From contig DGQA01000030.1 in assembly GCA_002390705.1 (NCBI GenBank), forward strand, positions 1 to 13,325: a stretch of DNA of 13,325 nucleotides. Direction: 5' to 3'. Positions 6,444-13,325 of this stretch are shown here, piece by piece (position 1 is the first letter of the stretch; each line of letters opens with the position of its first letter). The notes beneath the pieces were generated by a model, which was not told the origin of the DNA, searched no databases, and saw only the letters and a list, made by a program, of their open reading frames with translations. The stretch comes from Actinobacteria bacterium UBA4426 (GTDB lineage: Bacteria; Actinomycetota; Actinomycetes; S36-B12). The position numbers and the translations under genes are program-made.

Positions 6444-7529
6444 GTGGCGGCTCCACAGAACTATTTAGCTGTAATCAAGGTTGTTGGTATTGGTGGCGGT
6501 GGCGTGAACGCTGTGAACCGAATGATTGAGGTGGGTCTCAAAGGAGTTGAGTTCATCGCGATCAACACCGACGCACAGGCACTTCTGATGAGTGATGCGG
6601 ACGTCAAACTCGACATCGGCCGTGAACTCACCCGAGGGCTTGGTGCCGGAGCAAACCCCGAAGTGGGCAAGAAGGCAGCCGAAGACCATCTAGAAGAAAT
6701 CGAAGAAGTGCTCCGGGGTGCGGACATGGTCTTTGTCACAGCAGGTGAAGGTGGTGGGACCGGTACTGGAGGCGCCCCAGTGGTAGCCAAGGTGGCTCGC
6801 TCCCTCGGAGCTTTGACAATCGGTGTGGTCACTAGGCCCTTTGGGTTTGAAGGCCGCCGCCGCATGTCGCAGGCAGACCAGGGTGTTGAAGAATTGCGCG
6901 CCGAAGTCGACACTCTCATTGTCATTCCCAATGATCGATTGCTCTCACTCGCTGACCGCGAAATCTCAGTAATCGATGCCTTCCGACAGGCCGACCACGT
7001 CCTCCTACAAGGAGTCAGTGGAATCACCGACCTGATCACAACTCCAGGTTTAATTAACCTGGACTTTGCTGACGTGAAGAGTGTCATGCATGCGGCCGGG
7101 TCTGCCCTGATGGGCATTGGGTCCTCTCGCGGAGAAGACCGCGCGGTCCAAGCTGCAGAAAAGGCAATTTCCAGCCCGCTATTGGAAGCTGGGATTGACG
7201 GCGCACACGGCGTCCTGCTCTCTGTCTCCGGTGGAAGCGACCTCGGGCTATTTGAAATCAACGAAGCGGCCCGACTCGTTGCCGACGCGGCGCATCCGGA
7301 TGCCAATATTATTTTCGGTGCAGTAATTGATGACACGTTGGGAGACGAGGTCCGAGTGACCGTGATTGCGGCTGGCTTTGATGGTGGAGAACCACCGGCT
7401 AAGAAAGCCTCGGCAAAAAATACCGCGATTTCTGAAGCTCCGATTTTTGGACAGAGCGTGCAAGAACCCAAAGCAATGTCATTCGATTACACCAGCGATG
7501 ATCTAGATATCCCTGATTTCTTGAAGTAA
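6444..7529 (+). CDS. ftsZ: FtsZ, tubulin-like division GTPase
   Basis: The cytoplasmic GTPase that polymerises into the Z ring and organises septal wall synthesis. The 361-residue protein starts with KVVGIGGGGVNAVNRM (nucleotide loop). It carries the tubulin signature GEGGGTGTGG (GGGTGTG at 103-109) and the catalytic T7 loop NLDFADVKSVM with Asp207 and Asp210. A short linker of about 40 residues, rich in Ala, Lys and Ser, leads to the conserved tail DDLDIPDFLK that binds partners such as SepF. The GTG start is supported by AAAGGAG at 6430-6436. No ftsA precedes it, as expected for this phylum, where SepF anchors FtsZ. The leader of 210 bases from ftsQ is full of inverted repeats and is the likely control point. 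The stop codon abuts the pgeF ATG. Confidence 0.98.
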   Translation: MAAPQNYLAVIKVVGIGGGGVNAVNRMIEVGLKGVEFIAINTDAQALLMSDADVKLDIGRELTRGLGAGANPEVGKKAAEDHLEEIEEVLRGADMVFVTAGEGGGTGTGGAPVVAKVARSLGALTIGVVTRPFGFEGRRRMSQADQGVEELRAEVDTLIVIPNDRLLSLADREISVIDAFRQADHVLLQGVSGITDLITTPGLINLDFADVKSVMHAAGSALMGIGSSRGEDRAVQAAEKAISSPLLEAGIDGAHGVLLSVSGGSDLGLFEINEAARLVADAAHPDANIIFGAVIDDTLGDEVRVTVIAAGFDGGEPPAKKASAKNTAISEAPIFGQSVQEPKAMSFDYTSDDLDIPDFLK

Positions 7530-8300
7530 ATGATTCTTCCCCTTGCCAGTGGCGTTTTTGCGCCGGTGGCACCTAGTGACCGTCCAGTGTGCTGGGCGGT
7601 CACTGGTCGTTTGGGAGGCTCTAGCGTGGGCGAATTCAGCTACGGGAATATCGCCCCGCATGTGGGGGATGATCCATTGGCGACTTCCCGCAATCTCGAT
7701 TCACTCGCCGCTCTCGTTGGCGTGAAAGAAACGGACTTAGCGCTCATGCAAGCGGCGCATGGAAGTTCGATCGCACGCGTGCACGGCGCTGGGACATTCT
7801 CCGGCGTTGATTCCCTGATTACCGACCGCGCGGAGGTGGGCTTGGTGGCAATGGGTGCTGACTGTGCGCCATTAATATTCTGTGCATTCCGCGCGGGGAA
7901 TACCCCACTGATCAGCGCGGTCCATTGTGGATGGAAAGGGCTCGTGGCTGGAGTGGTGGCGGCCACGATCGTGGAACTTCGGGAACGAGGCGCAACCTAC
8001 ATTCGGTCCGTCGTGGGACCCGCTATCTGTGGTGTCTGTTACTCCAGTTCAACTGATCGACGCGAGATGATTCGGTCCTCAACCCAACGCGAGGTGGCTC
8101 AGGCTGCTTTGCGCGAACCTGGTGGGATAGATGTGCGAGAAGGAGTCATCACACAATTGAGAAATGCGGGAATTGAGACACAAGTAGTTGGTGGATGTAC
8201 GTATGGGAACCCGGAAACTCTATTTTCCTACCGGCGCGAAACCAGAACAGGGCGGCAAGGAATAGTTGTGGCCATGCGTGAATCTCAGGTGCCGTCATGA
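7530..8300 (+). CDS. pgeF: PgeF/YfiH-family peptidoglycan editing factor
   Basis: A 256-residue cytoplasmic protein of the family once labelled laccase-domain or polyphenol oxidase. In E. coli it hydrolyses muropeptide precursors carrying L-Ser in place of L-Ala, so it corrects MurC misincorporation, which suits its place next to mur genes. Visible family marks are CWAVTGRLGGSS near the start, HVGDDP, and the metal-ligand set His77 (MQAAHG), Cys112 (GADCAPLIF) and His132 (AVHCGWKGL). GPAICGVCY and the closing FSYRRETRTGRQG follow. ATG 7530 follows the ftsZ TAA with no gap and no clear Shine-Dalgarno, so expression probably depends on coupling to ftsZ. The stop overlaps the next gene as ATGA. 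Confidence 0.9.
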   Translation: MILPLASGVFAPVAPSDRPVCWAVTGRLGGSSVGEFSYGNIAPHVGDDPLATSRNLDSLAALVGVKETDLALMQAAHGSSIARVHGAGTFSGVDSLITDRAEVGLVAMGADCAPLIFCAFRAGNTPLISAVHCGWKGLVAGVVAATIVELRERGATYIRSVVGPAICGVCYSSSTDRREMIRSSTQREVAQAALREPGGIDVREGVITQLRNAGIETQVVGGCTYGNPETLFSYRRETRTGRQGIVVAMRESQVPS

Positions 8301-9016
8301 GCGAGAACGCCAGCTTTCGAGCGAAAGAATTGGACCAAAATCTACAAGCCGCGCATGATCGCATTGACGAGGTAAGAGAAGGAAGACGAGTCGATCTACT
8401 TGTGATTTCAAAAACCTATCCGTCATCTGACATTCACATCTTAAACGGTCTGGGGCAGCGTGCTTTTGGTGAAAACCGAGATCAAGAGGGCAAAAGAAAA
8501 TTTGGCGAGTGTGAAAATCCTGATTCAATAAGTTGGCACATGGTCGGACAATTACAAAGTAAGAAGCTCAATTCAATTGCTCGGTGGGCTGACACGGTGG
8601 AGACACTCGACCGGCATGAATTGATTATCCCCTTGGACCGGGCTGCAGCCCAGGCGAACAAGAATCTGAGAGTCTTAATTCAGGTGAACCTCGATCCCGT
8701 GGAATTTCGGGAAGGGATGAACCGTGGTGGGGTCAACCCTGAGGTGGTCCCTAATTTTGTTGCCGAGCTGGAGAAAGCACCACATTTAACCCTCGGCGGG
8801 GTCATGGGAGTGGGTCCGCACCCAGAAATGGGTGCTGACGTAGATGCGGCTTTTGGGCAATTGATGGTTGCGGCTGCACTTGTTCAAAAATTGAACCCGG
8901 AAGCAACCATGATCTCCGCTGGAATGTCGGGGGACCTGGAACAGGCGATCCGGGCAGGTGCGACACAAGTGCGACTCGGTAGCGCGATCCTCGGGGAGAG
9001 GCCTGATGTGCAGTAA
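8297..9016 (+). CDS. yggS: YggS/PLPBP-family pyridoxal phosphate homeostasis protein
   Basis: A 239-residue PLP-binding TIM-barrel protein with no known catalytic activity; the family controls vitamin B6 and amino acid balance (also called YlmE in Gram-positives). The PLP lysine is Lys39 in VISKTYP. GENRDQEG matches the family's GENYVQE segment, and WHMVGQLQSKK matches WHFIGxLQxNK. VQVNLD-like IQVNLDPVEFREG, GVMGVGPHP and the phosphate-binding close SAGMSGDLEQAIRAGATQVR then LGSAILGERP are all present. ATG 8297 overlaps the pgeF stop by 4 bases (ATGA). Genes of this family sit between ftsZ and sepF in many Gram-positives; a direct division role has not been settled. Confidence 0.93.
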   Translation: MSENASFRAKELDQNLQAAHDRIDEVREGRRVDLLVISKTYPSSDIHILNGLGQRAFGENRDQEGKRKFGECENPDSISWHMVGQLQSKKLNSIARWADTVETLDRHELIIPLDRAAAQANKNLRVLIQVNLDPVEFREGMNRGGVNPEVVPNFVAELEKAPHLTLGGVMGVGPHPEMGADVDAAFGQLMVAAALVQKLNPEATMISAGMSGDLEQAIRAGATQVRLGSAILGERPDVQ

Positions 9017-9093
9017 CGTAGGAGATGCTCCAATGGGGGTGTGTTTCAGCAAGCCCGTAGTGGTCCCTAGTAGATGGAACGAGAGGGTCGGAA

Positions 9094-9693
9094 ATGGCTA
9101 GTTCTGTGCGTCGAATGGCTGTCTATCTGGGTTTGGTCGAAGACGACTCCTACTCGGAAGATTACGCCGACGAGGGCTATGACGATCCCCGGAGCTCGCA
9201 CAATTCCAGCGAAAGATACGAATCCCGGGTTCACACTTCCAATCGGGCAGGTTCCTCCCGCGGCTTTGCCGATGGCTACGGATCCGATAGCGCGGAGAGT
9301 TCACAAGGATCTCGAGTACGAGAACCCCGCGGTGTTCGTACAATCCGCCGTGAACAAGAGTTGCCGAGCCGCAATGTTGCACCGAGTAGCCCCACGCCAC
9401 CCCGCAATCTTGATTTTGCTCGGATTGAGTCCATCCACCCGCGGTCATACAATGACGCACGGCGCATTGGTGAAGAATACCGAGAAGGAATTCCGGTGAT
9501 CATGAATCTGAGTGACCTTGATGACAGTGATGCGAAACGAATCATTGACTTCGCAGCTGGATTAGTTTTTGGTTGCCGGGGTAGTATCGAAAGAGTCACC
9601 AACAAAGTTTTCCTGCTGTCACCGGTGAACGTAGATGTGGGAGATCAAGCGCGGGCGCAAGTGGCCCAAGACGGTTTCTTCAATCAAAGTTAG
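9094..9693 (+). CDS. sepF: SepF, FtsZ membrane anchor and Z-ring protein
   Basis: A 199-residue cytoplasmic protein. The N-terminus (MASSVRRMAVYLGLVEDD) matches the amphipathic membrane-targeting helix found in actinobacterial SepF. A long, low-complexity linker (about residues 18-110) rich in Asp, Ser, Arg and Gly follows. The conserved domain starts near residue 112 with HPRSYNDARRIGEEYREG, then PVIMNLSDLDDSDAKRIIDF and the FGCRGSIERVTNKVFLLSP region that forms the dimer and binds the FtsZ tail. In the absence of FtsA, SepF is the expected tether for the Z ring. ATG 9094 is preceded by GAGAGGG at 9081-9087. A 77-base gap separates it from yggS; I see no convincing promoter there. yggT follows after 18 bases. 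Confidence 0.95.
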   Translation: MASSVRRMAVYLGLVEDDSYSEDYADEGYDDPRSSHNSSERYESRVHTSNRAGSSRGFADGYGSDSAESSQGSRVREPRGVRTIRREQELPSRNVAPSSPTPPRNLDFARIESIHPRSYNDARRIGEEYREGIPVIMNLSDLDDSDAKRIIDFAAGLVFGCRGSIERVTNKVFLLSPVNVDVGDQARAQVAQDGFFNQS

Positions 9694-9711
9694 AGAAGTT
9701 AGGTTTATCAA

Positions 9712-9996
9712 ATGAATACAGTCGGTGCATGGATCGCCAATATCCTTTTCTTGTATCTGCTTGTGCTGATTGGGCGTTTAGTATTTGATTTTGTTCAGAT
9801 ATTTGCTCGTGACTGGCGTCCATCCGGACCCATTCTGATCATCGTCGAAGGGATTTACACGCTTACTGAGCCACCATTGAAACTTATTAGGCGGGTGGTT
9901 CCGCCGCTGAGATTGGGTCAGGTATCCCTAGACCTAGGGTTTTTGATCCTTCTGATCGGTCTTCAAATCCTGATTGGAATCTTTCGCGGATTGTAG
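9712..9996 (+). CDS. yggT: YggT-family small membrane protein
   Basis: A 94-residue membrane protein with two hydrophobic segments (about residues 5-30 and 72-92) linked by the family core RDWRPSGPILIIVEGIYTLT-like region and the EPPLKLIRRVVPPLR motif. YggT proteins lie after sepF in many Gram-positive division clusters. Their function is unclear; links to divisome placement, osmotic tolerance and ion balance have been proposed in different organisms. It starts 18 bases after sepF and is the last plus-strand gene here. In most actinobacteria divIVA comes next; here ileS arrives from the opposite strand 9 bases later. A CCCTA/TAGGG hairpin followed by five T residues lies inside the gene near its end (9926-9944). 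Confidence 0.9.
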   Translation: MNTVGAWIANILFLYLLVLIGRLVFDFVQIFARDWRPSGPILIIVEGIYTLTEPPLKLIRRVVPPLRLGQVSLDLGFLILLIGLQILIGIFRGL

Positions 9997-10005
9997 GTTC
10001 GGCCC

Positions 10006-13000
10006 TTACACCTTTTCAATTCCAAAATTAGCCTCAATTTCACTTTCTGAACCCAGTACGGGAAATCCAGATACAGGTCCGATCACCTGGGAGAGAGTAA
10101 GGGCGAGAATCTCATGCGAAATTTCGACCCCGTGCGTGCCTATTGTTTCGGCGATATCCGCGTTGTCGGAACTCCAGGTAACGTTAATTCGATCACTGAT
10201 CTGCAATCCTGCATTCTTTCGTCCCTCTTGAAGGGCGCGCACAATATCGCGTGCCAACCCAGCGAGAGCTAGGTCGTGAGTGATTTCCAAGTCAAGTGCG
10301 AAACTTTCGCCGGCATCTGCTGCCACGGCCCATCCCTGAATCGGGGTCTCTGTAATCACCAAGTCAGCTAATTCAATTGCGACAGATTCGTCAACCCCGT
10401 CGATTTCATAGACGACGGTGCCAGATGTCCGCAACATATTCACCAGCTCGGTAGCGTCCTGCATAGAAATGTGTGCAGCAACGAGTGGTGTTTGCTTCCC
10501 GAACCGAGCTCCCAGCGAACGAAAGTTGGGCTTTATGGAAATGCTGACTAGGGCGCTATCTGAGACATCAAGAGTGAGTAGTTCACCCACATTGAGCTCT
10601 TCTGCCACCTCGGCCACCAAGTCAGCGGGAAGCTCGCTCCACCCCCGCGCGCTGATGAGGGCGCGCCCTAATGGTTGGCGCGTCTTGACCGAACTTGTGG
10701 CTCGAGCCGAGCGACCGAGTTCGGTGACCCGGCGGGCGAGGGCCATCTGTTCCTGTAATTGCGCATCAACGAGTGATTCTTCAGGCCAGCTCGCAAGGTG
10801 CACCGAAGGCGGTAGCTGGGGTTGTGTTTCCCGGAATAGGTCTTGCCACACACGCTCGGTGATAAATGGTGTGTACGGGGCCATGCACAAAGTCACAATG
10901 TGAATGGCTTCATGCAGTGTTGCGAGCGCGGCTGGGTCGCCATCCCAGAATCGGCGGCGTGTTCGGCGTACGTACCAATTGGAAAGGTCATCGATAAATT
11001 CAGTAATCAAGCGCCCACCCAGTTGGGTGTCAAAATCCTCTAAAGCCGCGTCTACTTGCGAACTCAGCGTATGGGCCTGGGTCAAAAGCCAACGATCCAT
11101 GATCGGGCGCTGTTCAAGTGGGGGAGCGCCATCTGCAGGTGACCAGGGGGCGCTGCGCGCATACAGGGAAAGAAAGGAAACGGTGTTCCAGTAGGTGAGT
11201 AGGTTTTTGCGCACAATATCCGCGATTGCCGTGTGCCCGACCCGACGTGACTGCCAGGGTGATCCACTTGCCAACATAAACCATCGCACTGCATCCGCGC
11301 CGTGCTGATCCATCAGGGGAATCGGTTCAAGAACGTTCCCGAGGTGCTTACTCATTTTACGACCATCTTCATCAAGAATGTGACCAAGGCACACAACACT
11401 TTTAAAGGAAGACTTGTCAAAGACCAAAGTTCCAATGGCCATCAGGGTGTAGAACCAGCCACGAGTCTGATCAATTGCTTCGCATACGAAATCGGCCGGG
11501 TATTGGGCTGAAAAGTCGTTTTTATTGTGCCTCGGGTACCACTGTGATGCAAATGGCATTGCCCCAGAGTCGTACCAGCAATCAATCACTTCCGGAACGC
11601 GGGTGGCAGCTGATTCACATTGCGGACAGGGGATCGTGATGTCGTCAATGAAGGGCCGATGCGGGTCAAGGTCGTCGATCTTCTGGCCGGCAAGATCGCC
11701 GAGTTCGGCAAGGGATTCAACAACGGTTAAGTGCTCGTTCCCACAGCGCCAGATAGGGAGCGGGGTTCCCCAATAGCGATTGCGCGACAAAGCCCAATCC
11801 ACGTTGTTGGTAAGCCAGTCGCCGTAGCGACCCCACTTGATCGTGTCCGGATACCAATGTGTCTTCTCGTTTTCGGTCATGAGTCGGTCTTTAATAGCCG
11901 TTGTCCTGATGTACCAAGAAGGTTGTGCATAATAAATAAGTGGCGTGTGGCACCTCCAGCAATGCGGATAGGAGTGCTCATATGGTTCTTCACGAAAGAG
12001 CAATCCGCGGGAGCGCAAGTCATGAGTGAGAGTCGAATCGGCTTTTTTGAAAAACTGTCCACCGACCAGCGGTGTATCGGGCATGAATGTTCCGTCAGTA
12101 GCGATTGGATTCACAACCGGAAGGCCATACTCACGGCAACTGATCAGGTCGTCGGCTCCGAAAGCTGGGGCCTGGTGTACGAGCCCGGTTCCGTCGTCGG
12201 TGGTGACGTAGTCAGCCAGAATCACAAAATGGGATTGGGGAATGTCGATCAGATCAAATGGTCGCTGATAGCACACTCGCTCAAGTTCAACCCCAGAGAA
12301 AGTTTCCATAATTTGGTATCTCGTAGTGCCGTCTTCGCCGTCTTTGCCTTCGGCACCAACGGGCGCCCCAAACAGACCTTTGACTAAATCCTGGGCCACC
12401 ACGTAATGCTGTCCCTCATGTGACACGACGCAGTAGGTTGCCGTGGGTTTGACAGCGATGGCAGTGTTCGAGACCAGGGTCCACGGGGTTGTGGTCCATA
12501 CAAGTAGCGAAAGATGTGAGTACTTGCTGGCAAGGGTTCCGGCAGTAACGGGAAAGCGGACATATACCGAAGGATCCACAACATCTTCGTAACCTTGGGC
12601 GAGTTCATGGTCGCTCAGGCCGGTGCCACAACGAGGGCAATACGGCGAGACCCGATGGTCCTGGACCAGCAGACCGGCGTTGAAGATCTGCTTGAGGGAC
12701 CACCACACACTTTGAATGTAATTGGCGTCCATGGTCCAGTAAGCGCTGTCCATATCAACCCAATAACCCATCCGGGTGGTGAGGTCGGTAAATGCATCCA
12801 CGTGGCGCATAACCGATTCCCGGCATTTGGCGTTAAATTCGGCGACGCCATATTTTTCAATATCTTTCTTTCCAGAAAACCCGAGTTCTTTCTCAACCGC
12901 TAGTTCAACAGGTAGCCCATGGCAGTCCCAACCGGCCTGGCGGACCACGTGGTAGCCCTTCATAGTTCGGTAACGAGGAAAGATGTCCTTAAAGGCGCGG

Positions 13001-13182
13001 GCCTCAATATGGTGGGTGCCCGGAGCCCCGTTTGCTGTGGGTGGTCCCTCATAGAAAGTCCACGCAGGCCGACCCTGGCTTTGAGCCATGGACGCGGCAA
13101 ATGTGCCTTCGGTTTCCCATAAGGCGAGTACCTGGTGCTCAAGATCGCCCAAGTCCACCGTGGGCGGTACCACTTTGTACAT
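10006..13182 (-). CDS. ileS: Isoleucyl-tRNA synthetase, type 2 (IleRS2)
   Basis: A class I aminoacyl-tRNA synthetase of 1058 residues that charges tRNA-Ile and hydrolyses misactivated valine. The catalytic domain begins with YEGPPTANGAPGTHHIEA; the HIGH signature position reads GTHH (residues 55-58), not HxGH. The CP1 editing domain has the Thr-rich WTTTPWTL (229-236) and GTGLVHQAP with GADD (331-345). The second signature, KMSKH, is at 609-613. Cys pairs that look like zinc sites occur in YCPRCGTG, HCWRCHTP and CPQCES. The C-terminal anticodon-binding domains follow. ATG 13182 was chosen over the upstream ATG at 13263 because it starts the conserved YKVVPP region and has a purine-rich AGAGAAGAG at 13191-13199. 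Its length and motifs fit the actinobacterial, eukaryote-like branch. Confidence 0.97.
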   Translation of the reverse strand: MYKVVPPTVDLGDLEHQVLALWETEGTFAASMAQSQGRPAWTFYEGPPTANGAPGTHHIEARAFKDIFPRYRTMKGYHVVRQAGWDCHGLPVELAVEKELGFSGKKDIEKYGVAEFNAKCRESVMRHVDAFTDLTTRMGYWVDMDSAYWTMDANYIQSVWWSLKQIFNAGLLVQDHRVSPYCPRCGTGLSDHELAQGYEDVVDPSVYVRFPVTAGTLASKYSHLSLLVWTTTPWTLVSNTAIAVKPTATYCVVSHEGQHYVVAQDLVKGLFGAPVGAEGKDGEDGTTRYQIMETFSGVELERVCYQRPFDLIDIPQSHFVILADYVTTDDGTGLVHQAPAFGADDLISCREYGLPVVNPIATDGTFMPDTPLVGGQFFKKADSTLTHDLRSRGLLFREEPYEHSYPHCWRCHTPLIYYAQPSWYIRTTAIKDRLMTENEKTHWYPDTIKWGRYGDWLTNNVDWALSRNRYWGTPLPIWRCGNEHLTVVESLAELGDLAGQKIDDLDPHRPFIDDITIPCPQCESAATRVPEVIDCWYDSGAMPFASQWYPRHNKNDFSAQYPADFVCEAIDQTRGWFYTLMAIGTLVFDKSSFKSVVCLGHILDEDGRKMSKHLGNVLEPIPLMDQHGADAVRWFMLASGSPWQSRRVGHTAIADIVRKNLLTYWNTVSFLSLYARSAPWSPADGAPPLEQRPIMDRWLLTQAHTLSSQVDAALEDFDTQLGGRLITEFIDDLSNWYVRRTRRRFWDGDPAALATLHEAIHIVTLCMAPYTPFITERVWQDLFRETQPQLPPSVHLASWPEESLVDAQLQEQMALARRVTELGRSARATSSVKTRQPLGRALISARGWSELPADLVAEVAEELNVGELLTLDVSDSALVSISIKPNFRSLGARFGKQTPLVAAHISMQDATELVNMLRTSGTVVYEIDGVDESVAIELADLVITETPIQGWAVAADAGESFALDLEITHDLALAGLARDIVRALQEGRKNAGLQISDRINVTWSSDNADIAETIGTHGVEISHEILALTLSQVIGPVSGFPVLGSESEIEANFGIEKV

Positions 13183-13325
13183 TCGGTGCGCTCTTCTCTG
13201 AGAAAGACGAAGTAGGCGATATTTTCGTCTGCTTACGTGCCTAAGGCCGGGGCCGTGCGTCACTTTAGCGCGCGGGCAATACCATACGCACGTGCGCTGC
13301 CAGGGGCAGTTTCACATGTTCACAT
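13183..13325 (-). promoter_or_regulatory. ileS upstream region with palindromes; no T-box motif
   Basis: The 143 bases before ileS contain no gene that I can support. They hold a 7-bp inverted repeat at 13205-13211/13224-13230 (12-base loop) just before the ribosome binding site, a second at 13254-13260/13286-13292 (CGTGCGT/ACGCACG), and a perfect 10-bp palindrome CGCACGTGCG at 13287-13296. TTCACAT is repeated at 13311-13317 and 13319-13325. TANNNT-like -10 candidates on the minus strand are TATGGT (13281-13286) and TAAAGT (13262-13267), both without a good -35. I looked for the conserved T-box antiterminator sequence often seen ahead of actinobacterial ileS and did not find it. Confidence 0.4.
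13191..13199 (-). promoter_or_regulatory. Probable ileS ribosome binding site
   Basis: On the minus strand AGAGAAGAG lies 8 bases before ATG 13182. It supports that start over the longer open frame. A preceding TTTCT could pair with its AGAAG across a CAG loop, so the site may be partly hidden in the mRNA. Confidence 0.5.

Noticed and set aside
6461..7471. Long minus-strand open frame (336 codons) opposite ftsZ
   Set aside because: It is Ser/Pro/Thr/Ala-rich without any domain, and mirrors the codon bias of ftsZ on the other strand.
7530..8300. Calling this gene a laccase or multicopper oxidase
   Set aside because: The His/Cys/His set and GxAxGWKG-type motifs are those of the YfiH/PgeF family, whose known job is muropeptide editing; multicopper oxidase copper motifs are absent.
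9017..9093. Promoter or small gene in the yggS-sepF gap
   Set aside because: No convincing -35/-10 pair is visible; the only ATG frame of note (from 9033) is 22 codons and overlaps sepF.
11731..12387. Plus-strand open frame of 218 codons opposite ileS
   Set aside because: ileS is unambiguous across this span; the opposite frame shows no recognisable family and no ribosome binding site.
13183..13325. T-box riboswitch ahead of ileS
   Set aside because: The conserved antiterminator/antisequestrator sequence (GGTGG-type core) is not present in these 143 bases. Only a T-box extending past the window edge could be missed.

Overview
The window is a nearly gap-free division and cell wall (dcw) cluster from an actinobacterium. 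The lineage call rests on several signs: the order murD-ftsW-murG-murC-ftsQ-ftsZ-pgeF-yggS-sepF-yggT; no ftsA between ftsQ and ftsZ; a SepF starting with the MAVYLGLVEDD block; an FtsZ tail ending DDLDIPDFLK; GTG starts; and an actinobacterial type 2 isoleucyl-tRNA synthetase. Base composition looks moderate (by eye about half G+C), low for Actinomycetota. With the 1-4 base gene overlaps, this fits a compact, perhaps planktonic, member of the phylum. That placement is inference; the genus cannot be named from this window.

Layout. Positions 2-6233 (+) hold the end of mraY, then murD, ftsW, murG, murC and ftsQ. Most are joined by overlapping stop and start codons (TGATG, TAATG, TGA inside the next gene), so they are probably one transcript. 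They cover lipid I synthesis (MraY, with MurC and MurD making its precursor), lipid II synthesis (MurG), septal glycan polymerisation (FtsW) and a divisome scaffold (FtsQ). Positions 6234-6443 are the only sizeable gap inside the cluster. It is rich in inverted repeats and precedes ftsZ. Positions 6444-9996 (+) hold ftsZ, pgeF (muropeptide-editing hydrolase), yggS (PLP homeostasis), sepF (FtsZ membrane anchor) and yggT. From 13182 back to 10006 runs ileS on the minus strand, converging on yggT with only 9 bases between the stop codons. Its 143-base upstream region, to the window edge, carries several palindromes and repeats.

This is mostly a conserved housekeeping region, and I see no mobile element, CRISPR array, tRNA, rRNA or defence system. 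The points worth a second look are the structured ftsZ leader, including two mutually exclusive hairpins; the altered HIGH motif (GTHH) in IleRS; the operon ending at yggT where divIVA is usual in this phylum; a changed SSFQL motif in MurD; and the palindromic ileS leader. No stretch over 300 bases lacks a gene.
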